Shown: in pieces, positions 7,913 through 14,559 of the stretch
How positions within the stretch are numbered: the first letter of the stretch is position 1
Layout of the letters: every line of letters starts with the position of its first letter
Assembly (NCBI GenBank): GCA_045612665.1
Contig: JAZKZO010000028.1
Location: forward strand, 1 to 20,623
Reading direction: 5' to 3'
Length of the DNA stretch: 20,623 nucleotides
Source of the DNA: RGIG2000 sp045612665
Lineage (GTDB): Bacteria > Bacillota > Clostridia > Oscillospirales > CAG-272
Notes under the pieces: generated by a model
Database searches by the model: none
Seen by the model: the letters and a program-made list of their open reading frames with translations, nothing else
What the model was told of the DNA's origin: nothing
Program-made: the position numbers and the translations under genes

Positions 7913-8254
7913 ATGGATAAGATCCAAGCACTTGTAAACGAGCAGTTGAAGACAGAAGTACCACAGTTCAACATTGGTGACACTGTAAAGGTACACAACC
8001 TCATCAAAGAGGGAAACAGAGAAAGAATTCAGATTTTTGAAGGTACCGTTATTGCAAAGCACGGTGGCGGAATCTCTGAGACATTCACAGTAAGACGTGT
8101 TGCTTACGGTTGTGGTGTTGAGAAGACATTCCCACTTCATTCTCCTCACGTAGCTAAGGTTGAGGTTACCAGACTTGGTAAGGTTAGAAGAGCAAAGCTC
8201 TACTACCTCAGAGACAGAGTTGGTAAGGCTTCCAAGGTTAAGGAGCAAATCTAA
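7913..8254 (+). CDS. rplS: 50S ribosomal protein L19
   Basis: L19 sits at the 30S-50S interface of the ribosome. The start is the ATG at 7913. An in-frame ATG at 7898 overlaps the GGAGG ribosome binding site itself (7899-7904), so it cannot be the real start. The product is then 113 residues, the normal L19 length. The family signatures are present: FNIGDTVKVHNLIKEG, RIQIFEGTVIAKHGGG, ETFTVRRVAYGCGVEKTF and a C-terminal RRAKLYYLRDRVGKASK. Codon choice is narrow, as expected of a highly expressed gene. It is monocistronic, with its own promoter, structured leader and terminator. It is oriented away from lepB, unlike the usual co-directional arrangement. Confidence 0.98.
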   Translation: MDKIQALVNEQLKTEVPQFNIGDTVKVHNLIKEGNRERIQIFEGTVIAKHGGGISETFTVRRVAYGCGVEKTFPLHSPHVAKVEVTRLGKVRRAKLYYLRDRVGKASKVKEQI

Positions 8255-8269
8255 GCTTTTAAAGAAAAT

Positions 8270-8300
8270 ATCTCCGTTGAAAAACGGAGATTTTTCTTTT
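8270..8300 (+). terminator. Terminator of rplS (likely two-way)
   Basis: A perfect 9-bp stem ATCTCCGTT/AACGGAGAT with a GAAA tetraloop is followed by TTTTTCTTTT. On the minus strand it is followed by ATTTTCTTT, so it can also end the TIGR04086 gene that stops at 8302. Confidence 0.92.
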
Positions 8301-8301
8301 A

Positions 8302-8739
8302 TTATCTTAAATTTCTTGGCATTCTTAGCTTCATCTTTTTATCATGGCGTCTTCTTGCCAAAAAAGATGCACAAAGAGAGGTCAAAATTATAAGAAGCCT
8401 GTAAATTATCACGCTTGCGCTTGATGCGTCTTTTATGAAAATAGAAAGGAAAAGAGTTAAACAAAATATCATTGTCCCTAGTATGAGTCCGCCAAAGAGC
8501 CACTTTTCCTTATTTATTCTTGTCATTACAAAGGAAGTCAAAAAAGTAGACAAGTAAAGTCCTATATATCCAAGTAAGGATATCTTTGCCGTGGGATTTT
8601 GAGAGCCGTAAAACATACAAGACATTAAAACAACAAGAAAAATAGATACTAGGCAAAAAATAAGCGTAAATAAAGCGCATCTTGTGATAAGCTTATAAAA
8701 GGGAAGCCCCTTTTGATGTGAGATATTTGTAGAATCCAT
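8302..8739 (-). CDS. TIGR04086-type four-helix membrane protein
   Basis: This small integral membrane protein has 145 residues. Four hydrophobic stretches are visible, at roughly residues 18-44, 52-71, 81-101 and 108-127, followed by a strongly basic cytoplasmic tail (ARRRHDKKMKLRMPR). The profile and the position next to yajC match the TIGR04086 family, which is common in Clostridia and has no known function. The family call rests on topology and context, not on a computed match. The ATG has only GAGG, 9 bases upstream, and that GAGG lies in the arm of the yajC terminator hairpin. Expression may therefore depend on read-through from yajC. Confidence 0.78.
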   Translation of the reverse strand: MDSTNISHQKGLPFYKLITRCALFTLIFCLVSIFLVVLMSCMFYGSQNPTAKISLLGYIGLYLSTFLTSFVMTRINKEKWLFGGLILGTMIFCLTLFLSIFIKDASSASVIIYRLLIILTSLCASFLARRRHDKKMKLRMPRNLR

Positions 8740-8740
8740 A

Positions 8741-8787
8741 AATAAAAACCTCGCAAACAGTACTTTATACTAAAGTATATTTGCGAG
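8741..8787 (-). terminator. Terminator hairpin after yajC, covering the next gene's ribosome binding site
   Basis: The outer stem is CTCGCAAA (8750-8757) with TTTGCGAG (8780-8787), and the inner stem is TACTTTA (8761-8767) with TAAAGTA (8771-8777). On the minus strand a TTTTTATT tract follows the hairpin. The last arm runs into GAGG (8749-8752), the only candidate ribosome binding site of the TIGR04086 gene. Confidence 0.8.
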
Positions 8788-8807
8788 ATTTTAAATATAT
8801 GAGTTTT

Positions 8808-9254
8808 TTATTCCTCAGCCTTAGGCTCTTCTACAGCTTCCTTTTTATCGTCAACCTTTTCAGCCTTTTCGATCTTTGCGCTCTTTTCAGATGGCTTATC
8901 GTTCATAGGAACCTCGCCACGCTTTTGAGCAGCACTAACGTCAACGTTGCGAACAGCAGTCTTCAAGAATCTAATCTTTGTTCTATCCTTGCTTGTTTCG
9001 ATGGTGATAGTTTCATCCTTAATGCTTACGATTTCTCCAACAATACCACCGATTGTTGTAACCTCATCGCCAACCTCGAGATTGTTTCTCATATCGTTAG
9101 CTTGACGCTCCTGCTTCTTGTTTGATCTATACATAAAGAAGAAAACAACAACCAAAAGAACGATCATGATAATAGGCATAAAGTTGAATCCACCGCTAGT
9201 AGCACCTGCATCGCCTGCTGCGCCACCGTCAGTAAATAATGCTATAAATGACAT
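8808..9254 (-). CDS. yajC: YajC, Sec translocase accessory subunit
   Basis: YajC associates with SecDF at the Sec translocon. The 148-residue protein has a short glycine/alanine-rich N-terminus, one membrane helix (about 25-42: MPIIMIVLLVVVFFFMYR), then the conserved cytoplasmic core LEVGDEVTTIGGIVGEIVSI. After about residue 112 comes an extra tail of some 35 lysine and glutamate residues that looks disordered. Such tails occur in Clostridia but make the protein longer than the roughly 110 residues of E. coli YajC. GGAGG precedes the ATG, and a clear promoter lies just upstream. SecD and SecF genes are not in the window. Confidence 0.95.
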   Translation of the reverse strand: MSFIALFTDGGAAGDAGATSGGFNFMPIIMIVLLVVVFFFMYRSNKKQERQANDMRNNLEVGDEVTTIGGIVGEIVSIKDETITIETSKDRTKIRFLKTAVRNVDVSAAQKRGEVPMNDKPSEKSAKIEKAEKVDDKKEAVEEPKAEE

Positions 9255-9285
9255 TTTTGAGTACCTCCGTGTTAAATTTTATTCT

Positions 9286-9314
9286 ATTGTATATTATTTT
9301 AGTCGGTTTTTCAA
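9286..9314 (-). promoter_or_regulatory. SigA promoter of yajC
   Basis: Read on the minus strand: TTGAAA (9309-9314), a 17-bp spacer, TACAAT (9286-9291). The start is expected near 9279, giving a leader of about 25 bases. It is divergent from the promoter at 9367-9395. Confidence 0.78.
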
Positions 9315-9366
9315 GTCTTTAACTAAAAAAACACAAAAAAATAATAATTTGCCAAAAACTTATGTG

Positions 9367-9395
9367 TTGAAAAAACCGTCAAAATGTGATAAAAT
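9367..9395 (+). promoter_or_regulatory. SigA promoter of the pseudouridine synthase gene, +1 at its ATG
   Basis: TTGAAA (9367-9372), a 17-bp spacer ending TGTGA, TAAAAT (9390-9395). Seven bases after the -10 comes the ATG at 9402, so the transcript is predicted to have no leader. The TGTGA is an extended -10 like that of rplS. Confidence 0.78.
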
Positions 9396-9401
9396 ATAGG
9401 C

Positions 9402-10289
9402 ATGGAATATATTATTAATGAAAAACAGGACAAAATACTCTTAAGAGATTTTTTGAGAAGAGAGCTCAAGCTCTCAGCAAGACTTGTCAAAAGCTTGAAA
9501 AAATATGAGAATTCCATCCTTGTAAACGGAGAACATTCAATTGTTACTAAAAGACTTTCTAAAGGGGACGTGGTAACGCTTGATTTTACGGACAAGGAAG
9601 AGGATGTAAACGAGTATCTTGAAAAGACTGACATTCCCCTTGATATAATTTACGAGGATGAAAATTTTACGGTTGTTAACAAGAGCTCGAATATGCCAAC
9701 TCATCAATCCTTAAGACATTATACGGATACGCTTGCTAACGCACTTGCTTTTAGATACAAGGACCGTCCATATGTTTTTAGAGCAATTAATCGCCTTGAT
9801 ATGGACACGAGTGGCGTTGTCGTTACGGCTAATAATCGTTTTTATGCCGATTTTCTTTGTGAAAAGCTTCAAAACGGAGGCTTTCATAAGCAATATATCG
9901 CTATTGTAGAGGGAAAACTCGAGGGCGAGGGAACAATTGACGCGCCTATCATAAGACTTGAGGAAAGTATTATAAAAAGGGGCGTTTCGAGCGAAGGAGA
10001 CGAATCTATTACTAATTATAAGGTGCTTATGTCAAATGATAGCGTAAGCGTTGTGTTGGTAACACCTGTAACAGGAAGAACACATCAAATACGAGTACAT
10101 ATGGCTCATATCGGACATCCTATTGTAGGAGATTTTCTCTATGGCAAGGAAAGCGACGAGATGAAAAGACAGGCACTTCACGCATATCGCCTTGATATAG
10201 ACGGAGTTGGAAGCTTTGAGGCAAAATTACCTGAGGATATGCAAAATTTGATAAGGAGATATTTTGGAGATGATAAAGGCGTTTCGTAA
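9402..10289 (+). CDS. RluA-family pseudouridine synthase (RluD/RluC-like)
   Basis: This enzyme isomerises uridine to pseudouridine in rRNA or tRNA; which site cannot be told from sequence. At 295 residues it is of normal length. An S4-like RNA-binding segment lies at about 13-65 (LRDFLRRELKLSARLVKSL). The catalytic motif is INRLDMDTSGVVV, with the essential aspartate in RLD; the usual histidine before it is asparagine, a change found elsewhere in the family. The C-terminal motif GRTHQIRVHMAHIGHPIVGD is complete. No ribosome binding site precedes the ATG, and the promoter places the transcription start on or next to it. The end overlaps the DUF3810 gene by 26 bases. Confidence 0.95.
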   Translation: MEYIINEKQDKILLRDFLRRELKLSARLVKSLKKYENSILVNGEHSIVTKRLSKGDVVTLDFTDKEEDVNEYLEKTDIPLDIIYEDENFTVVNKSSNMPTHQSLRHYTDTLANALAFRYKDRPYVFRAINRLDMDTSGVVVTANNRFYADFLCEKLQNGGFHKQYIAIVEGKLEGEGTIDAPIIRLEESIIKRGVSSEGDESITNYKVLMSNDSVSVVLVTPVTGRTHQIRVHMAHIGHPIVGDFLYGKESDEMKRQALHAYRLDIDGVGSFEAKLPEDMQNLIRRYFGDDKGVS

Positions 10290-11382
10290 GACAAGAGAAT
10301 ACGTTTCCCTTGGTTCACTTGTTATATTCTTCTTGACACTTGTAAGCCTTGTTCTTTTTATCATTGTAAATTGCTCTACATCCTTTGCCGATTTCTTTAA
10401 TTATTATATGACGGCACCTTTTAGAGCCTTTATTACTACGATGACCTCTTGGATACCGTTTTCTCTTGCCGAAATGGCAATTATTTCGATCCCGCTTTGG
10501 GCAACCGTTCTTATCGTTTATGCGATAAAAGAGAGCAAAAAGGGTACTAAAAGCGCTGTAAAATACCTTTGTGGAATAATATCGGCACTTTGCGTGATTT
10601 TTATGACGTTTGTTTGGACTTATTCAAGCGGTTATCACACTACAACCATAGATAAAAAGCTCGAAATTGACAGAGAAAAGATAAGTGCTACGGAGCTTTA
10701 TGAAACTGCAAATTGGCTAACCGATAATATAAACGCGCTTGCCCCCGAAATTCTTTACGGCGAGGACGGAGCATCTATTATGAACTATTCCTATAAGGAA
10801 ATGAGTTCGAAAATTTGTGATGCTTACGATACCTTTACCGCTGAATATCCGATTTTGGTGAATTTTGACAGTAAAATAAAGCCGATTGTTTTAAGTGAAC
10901 CCTTCACTTATACACACATCTCGGGAGTCTATAGCTTTATGACAGGCGAAAGTAACGTCAATGTGAATTATCCCGACTTTATTATTGCATCCACCTCTGC
11001 GCACGAGCTTGCGCATCAAAGGGGAATAGCAAGAGAAGACGAGGCTAATTTTGTCGCGTTTATGGTTTGCATCTTATCTGATGATCCATATCTTCAATAC
11101 AGTGGATATTTGGACGTTTATTCCGAGGTTATGAACGCCTTGTATTCAGCTGATAAGGAGCTTTATAGCGCTGTCGCATCCAGACTTTGCACTGAGGCTA
11201 AAAGAGAAAGAATAAGCTATTCAAAATTCTTTGAAAAATATGCACATTCAAAGACCTCCGAAATATCAAATAGCATAAACAATTCGTTTTTACAGGCAAA
11301 CGGACAGGAGCAGGGCACAAAAAGCTACGGAATGGTTACCGATCTGACTGTTGCTTACTATAAAGCGAAGATAAAAAGCTAA
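10264..11382 (+). CDS. DUF3810 membrane protein, putative zinc metalloprotease
   Basis: The product has 372 residues counting from TTG at 10264, which is 5 bases after AGGAG (10254-10258). An ATG at 10270 would shorten it by two residues and has a looser 11-base spacing. Three hydrophobic segments (about 16-36, 64-86 and 101-121) form a membrane anchor. The rest, about 250 residues, is probably outside the cell. There HELAH (247-251) is a classic HExxH zinc site, followed by QRGIAREDEANF with a possible third ligand. The pattern matches the DUF3810 family, whose substrate is unknown. It overlaps the pseudouridine synthase gene, so it is cotranscribed. The metalloprotease role is inferred from the motif. 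Confidence 0.88.
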   Translation: MEMIKAFRKTREYVSLGSLVIFFLTLVSLVLFIIVNCSTSFADFFNYYMTAPFRAFITTMTSWIPFSLAEMAIISIPLWATVLIVYAIKESKKGTKSAVKYLCGIISALCVIFMTFVWTYSSGYHTTTIDKKLEIDREKISATELYETANWLTDNINALAPEILYGEDGASIMNYSYKEMSSKICDAYDTFTAEYPILVNFDSKIKPIVLSEPFTYTHISGVYSFMTGESNVNVNYPDFIIASTSAHELAHQRGIAREDEANFVAFMVCILSDDPYLQYSGYLDVYSEVMNALYSADKELYSAVASRLCTEAKRERISYSKFFEKYAHSKTSEISNSINNSFLQANGQEQGTKSYGMVTDLTVAYYKAKIKS

Positions 11383-11440
11383 ATAACGAATTTACCTTTT
11401 GTGAATATAATGATAACAGTTTTATTTACGAGAGGTAAAA

Positions 11441-12694
11441 ATGAAAAAGATTATTGTTGATGGCGGGCATTCTCTTGATGGCGTAATTGAAGTTAGTGGA
11501 ATGAAAAATTCTGCGCTACCTATAATTTTTGCCTGCTTGCTTATAAAAGAAGAGTGTATACTTGAAAATATGCCAAGAGTCAGCGACGTTGAAAATTCGC
11601 TTGAAATTTTGCGTAGAATGGGCGCAGAGGCGGAGTTCGTTGATGCCCACTCGGTCAAGATAAACACCAAAAATGCCAAAAACCTGTATTTTGATATGGA
11701 TTTAGTATCAAAAATGCGAGCTTCTTCATATTTAATGTCAAGCTGTCTTACAAGATACGGAAGCGTTCATATGATATATCCGGGGGGATGCAATTTCGGT
11801 GCGCGACCAATCGAACAGCATATAAAGGGCTTCAGGGCGCTTGGCGCAAGCTGTACCGAGGATGGTGAATTTATCGCCCTTTCTACTTCAAAAAGGGTAC
11901 AAAATGCTGAAATAACTCTTGACAAAATTTCCGTAGGTGCTACAATAAATATGATAGTTGCTTCTTGTATAGGAAAAGGCACTGTCATAATAAGAAACGT
12001 TGCTAAAGAACCGCATGTGCTTGATTTAATTAGCTTTTTAAATATTTGCGGAGCGGATATAACTCTTTATGGTGATTATATAAAGGTAGTTGGAGTAAGC
12101 GCGTTGAAAGGCAAAAGATACCGTATATATTCCGATATGATAGAAGCGCTCACTTATGCAACCTGTGTAGGAGCTGCAAAAGGAGAGATTCGGCTCAAAA
12201 ATGTTAATTACGAGCATATTTTGCCTATAATTCCTTGCCTTGAAAAAACAGGAATAGCGTTTAAGTATAAAAACGGATTTTTGCAAGTAAAATCCCCAAA
12301 AAGACTTGTGTCAACAAGCGTTTTCACAGCTCCATATCCCGATTTTCCCACCGATTTGCATCCTCAGCTTTCGGCAATGCTTTGCTTTTGCGAGGGCATT
12401 AGTGAAATAACTGAAACAATTTTCCCCAAACGCTTTGCGTACCTTTGTGAGCTTGAAAAAATGGGTGCAAAATTTGAAAAAATTGGCAATAAGGTTACAA
12501 TTTACCCGTCATCGCTTCACGGTGCCGTCCTTGATGCAACAGATCTTCGCGCAGGTGCAGCTCTTATAGTGGCATCTCTTGGCGCTAGCGGTAGAAGCGA
12601 AATAAATAATGTTAATTACATTGTCAGAGGATATGAGGACATTGTTCCTAAGCTATCATCTGTCGGTGCAAAAATATTTTATGATAATAAATAA
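11441..12694 (+). CDS. murA: MurA, UDP-GlcNAc 1-carboxyvinyltransferase
   Basis: MurA transfers enolpyruvate from PEP to UDP-GlcNAc, the first committed step of peptidoglycan synthesis, and is the fosfomycin target. Its 417 residues are family length. K22-N23 are in the GMKNSALP motif. The active-site loop is PGGCNFGARP with C117, the residue fosfomycin alkylates, and R122 beside it. FPTDLHPQ carries the catalytic aspartate, and YIVRGYED carries the C-terminal arginine. FPTDLHPQ differs from the commoner FPTDMQAQ, which may point to the second Bacillota paralogue, but this is not certain. The ribosome binding site is AGAGG. A TATAAT at 11406-11411 lacks a good -35, so the gene may be read from upstream. 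Confidence 0.96.
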   Translation: MKKIIVDGGHSLDGVIEVSGMKNSALPIIFACLLIKEECILENMPRVSDVENSLEILRRMGAEAEFVDAHSVKINTKNAKNLYFDMDLVSKMRASSYLMSSCLTRYGSVHMIYPGGCNFGARPIEQHIKGFRALGASCTEDGEFIALSTSKRVQNAEITLDKISVGATINMIVASCIGKGTVIIRNVAKEPHVLDLISFLNICGADITLYGDYIKVVGVSALKGKRYRIYSDMIEALTYATCVGAAKGEIRLKNVNYEHILPIIPCLEKTGIAFKYKNGFLQVKSPKRLVSTSVFTAPYPDFPTDLHPQLSAMLCFCEGISEITETIFPKRFAYLCELEKMGAKFEKIGNKVTIYPSSLHGAVLDATDLRAGAALIVASLGASGRSEINNVNYIVRGYEDIVPKLSSVGAKIFYDNK

Positions 12695-12708
12695 AAGGAG
12701 ATACAAAA

Positions 12709-12912
12709 ATGGAAGTAACAAAGCAAACTCTTATCGGAGACATTCTTGATTTTGATGTAGAAACAGCACAATTTTTCTTTGAAATCGGTATGCATTGCCT
12801 CGGATGCCCTCATTCAAGAGGCGAAAGCATCGAGGATGCTTGCGCAGTTCACGGAACTGATGCTGATGAGCTCATCGCTAAAATCAACACATTCTTGGCT
12901 AGCAAGAAATGA
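12709..12912 (+). CDS. DUF1858 small protein with a CxxC motif
   Basis: This 67-residue protein fits the DUF1858 family, the same domain found at the N-terminus of some ScdA/hybrid-cluster-related proteins. Visible features are an N-terminal KQTLIGDILDFD segment, the family-typical GMHCLGCPHSRGESIEDAC stretch with cysteines in a C-x-x-C arrangement, and a short C-terminal helix. The cysteines suggest metal, iron-sulfur or redox chemistry, but no function is proven. AAAGGAG lies ahead of the ATG, 14 bases after murA. The stop overlaps the trmK start by 4 bases (ATGA). Confidence 0.88.
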   Translation: MEVTKQTLIGDILDFDVETAQFFFEIGMHCLGCPHSRGESIEDACAVHGTDADELIAKINTFLASKK

Positions 12913-13583
12913 AAGAGCTTAAAATAAGCAAAAGACTGTCCACCGCCGCGTCCTATGTGCGCGACGGTGCTGTCATAGCTGATATAGGCACTGACCACGC
13001 ATATATTCCTATTTATCTTACACAAATCGGCAAAGCTAGCAAAGCTATTGCAACCGATATAAATGAAGGACCTATTTTGCGTGCCAAGGAAAACATAAGC
13101 GCGTTTGGATATCAAGATAAAATAGAGGCGTATATTGCCGACGGTCTTGACGATATTGCTGATAAATCCCCTAACGATATTTTTATATGCGGAATGGGCG
13201 GAGAGCTGATTGCTGAAATTATTGACAAATGCGAATATGTGAAAAACAAGGATATTTCCTTGATTTTACAGCCTATGACAAGCATTTTAGAGCTTCGTAC
13301 ATATTTGAAAAAAGGATTTCTCATCTATGATGAGGATGTTGTTTTTGAGGACGGAAAATATTATCAAATAATATGTGCCCGTTACGACGGTAAAAATCAC
13401 CGTTACAATGAAGTAGAGCTTGAAATAGGAAAAATCAATATAAAAAAGAGGACAGGCACTTTTTTGAATATGCTTGATTTCTTGATTTCTAAAAAGAAAA
13501 AAATAAAGCAAGGGCTTGAAAAGGGAGCTTGTGATACGGGCGAAATTTCAAGATTGATAGAGAAATTGGAGGCGCTAAAATGA
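12909..13583 (+). CDS. trmK: TrmK, tRNA (adenine22-N1)-methyltransferase
   Basis: This SAM-dependent enzyme methylates N1 of A22 in the tRNA D-loop region in Gram-positive bacteria. It has 224 residues. The Rossmann SAM-binding motif is VIADIGTDHAYIP (about 23-35), followed by the acidic ATDINEGP turn. FICGMGGELI and LILQPMTS are further family motifs around the active site. A C-terminal coiled-coil-like helix rich in lysine (ISKKKKIKQGLEKG) follows. The start overlaps the DUF1858 stop and the stop overlaps the Nif3 gene start, each as ATGA, so three small genes are translationally coupled. TrmK followed by Nif3 is a familiar Bacillota pair. Confidence 0.94.
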   Translation: MKELKISKRLSTAASYVRDGAVIADIGTDHAYIPIYLTQIGKASKAIATDINEGPILRAKENISAFGYQDKIEAYIADGLDDIADKSPNDIFICGMGGELIAEIIDKCEYVKNKDISLILQPMTSILELRTYLKKGFLIYDEDVVFEDGKYYQIICARYDGKNHRYNEVELEIGKINIKKRTGTFLNMLDFLISKKKKIKQGLEKGACDTGEISRLIEKLEALK

Positions 13584-14341
13584 CTTTTTACGAGCTTTAT
13601 AAGGCGTTAGATGCCAAATTTCCCGAAGCGCTAAGGTGCGAATGGGATAACGACGGCATTATGTGCGCTGACGATCTTTATGCACCGTGTAAAAAGGTGC
13701 TCATTTCCCTTGACGTAACAAACGAAGCCGTTGAATATGCAATTGAAAACGGATTTGATACTATAATTTCTCATCATCCGTTGGTTTTTAAAGGACAAAA
13801 GGCGCTTTCCACGCTCAATTTCACTCAAAATAAGTTGATTTCTCTTGTAAAAAACGGTGTTAGAGTGATGTCCTTTCATACAAGGCTTGATGCAGGGAAC
13901 GGTGGAGTCAACGATGCACTTTTGAGCATTCTTGGCTTTGATAAAAGCGAGAACGATCCTGCTGATCCTATCGGAAGAATTTGTACTCTTGATAATGAAA
14001 CAACCGTGGAAAAATTCGCTTATTTTGTTAAGGAAAAGCTTGGCTCGTCCGTGATTTCATATGTTGGCGAAGCGCCTGTTAAAAGAGTGTATATTGTTGG
14101 TGGAGATGGCAAGGATTTAATCGAAAACGCGCTTGCTTGCGAAGCCGATACGTTGCTTACCGGAAATGCGTCCTACAACTCGATGCTTGATGCTTCGGAG
14201 ATGGGACTAAACATAATCGAGGCGGGTCATTTCTATACTGAAAATCCCGTTTGCGCGTTGCTCGAAAAATATGTAAAAGAGCTTTGCCAAAATGTGCATG
14301 TAGAGAAGTTTAATTCAAATAAAATAAAAACAATTTCTTAA
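13580..14341 (+). CDS. Nif3-like dinuclear metal centre protein
   Basis: Members of this family form hexameric rings with a two-metal site and lack a firmly assigned reaction. Here the metal-binding pieces are visible: ISHHPLVFKG around residues 60-70, SFHTRLDAGNGGVND near 95-110, and EAGHFYTE close to the C-terminus. At 253 residues it is the short form without the inserted middle domain of some Gram-positive members. It overlaps trmK by 4 bases and is the last gene of the run that starts at 9402. A strong terminator follows 15 bases later. Its old GTP-cyclohydrolase-like annotation should not be trusted. Confidence 0.94.
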   Translation: MTFYELYKALDAKFPEALRCEWDNDGIMCADDLYAPCKKVLISLDVTNEAVEYAIENGFDTIISHHPLVFKGQKALSTLNFTQNKLISLVKNGVRVMSFHTRLDAGNGGVNDALLSILGFDKSENDPADPIGRICTLDNETTVEKFAYFVKEKLGSSVISYVGEAPVKRVYIVGGDGKDLIENALACEADTLLTGNASYNSMLDASEMGLNIIEAGHFYTENPVCALLEKYVKELCQNVHVEKFNSNKIKTIS

Positions 14342-14355
14342 TTTAACAACAAATT

Positions 14356-14386
14356 AAAAATCGGCTAAAAGCCGATTTTTTCTTTT
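14356..14386 (+). terminator. Terminator closing the murA-trmK-Nif3 run
   Basis: AATCGGCT (14359-14366) pairs with AGCCGATT (14370-14377) around an AAA loop, with A and T runs extending the stem and a TTTTTTCTTTT tract. It separates the upstream operon from the ParA cassette. Confidence 0.93.
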
Positions 14387-14419
14387 GACAAAAGGGATTT
14401 TAAGTGTTTTTGATATTGT

Positions 14420-14467
14420 AAATTTAAGGTTTTGGAAATTCAACATTTTATAAATTCAAAATTTTTA
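14420..14467 (+). repeat. Three tandem 16-bp direct repeats (iteron-like) upstream of parA
   Basis: Three 16-base units start at 14420, 14436 and 14452. The shared pattern is AAATTYAANNTTTTNN; units 2 and 3 differ at only one of their first 14 bases. The same AAATTC hexamer recurs at 14484, and its reverse complement GAATTT at 14468, so the 16-base phase continues into the inverted repeat. Base composition here is very AT-rich, so chance similarity must be considered, but the exact spacing is notable. A binding array for the partner DNA-binding protein is inferred. Confidence 0.6.
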
Positions 14468-14495
14468 GAATTTTTGGTACTAAAAATTCTAAAAA
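14462..14495. repeat. Perfect 14-bp inverted repeat next to the parA promoter
   Basis: The arms TTTTTAGAATTTTT (14462-14475) and AAAAATTCTAAAAA (14482-14495) are perfectly complementary around GGTACT. The right arm ends 3 bases before the -35 box (14499). There is no T tract after it on the plus strand and the stem is almost all A-T, so a terminator is unlikely. An operator or a centromere-like site for the cassette fits better. Confidence 0.8.
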
Positions 14496-14498
14496 GTG

Positions 14499-14527
14499 TT
14501 GACAAATGTCGAATTATGTAGTATACT
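14499..14527 (+). promoter_or_regulatory. SigA promoter of the parA cassette
   Basis: Perfect TTGACA (14499-14504), a 17-bp spacer, TATACT (14522-14527). Transcription should start near 14534, 26 bases before the parA ATG. The adjacent repeat array would place a bound protein right against the polymerase, which is compatible with autoregulation. Confidence 0.92.
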
Positions 14528-14559
14528 TTACTTGTAAAGAAGAATACACGGAGGAAAAA

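Noticed and set aside
7775..8248. Minus-strand open frame of 157 codons across rplS
   Set aside because: It mirrors the conserved rplS coding sequence and covers its promoter and leader; no supporting start signal.
11406..11411. TATAAT upstream of murA as a separate promoter
   Set aside because: No acceptable -35 at 16-18 bp and no proper TGn extension, so not listed as a promoter.
11391..11439. TTTACCT/AGGTAAA pairing over the murA ribosome binding site
   Set aside because: Only 7 bp with a 35-base loop; likely chance in AT-rich sequence.
14506..14559. Upstream ATG giving a longer ParA
   Set aside because: It lies between the -35 and -10 boxes, so it would not be transcribed.
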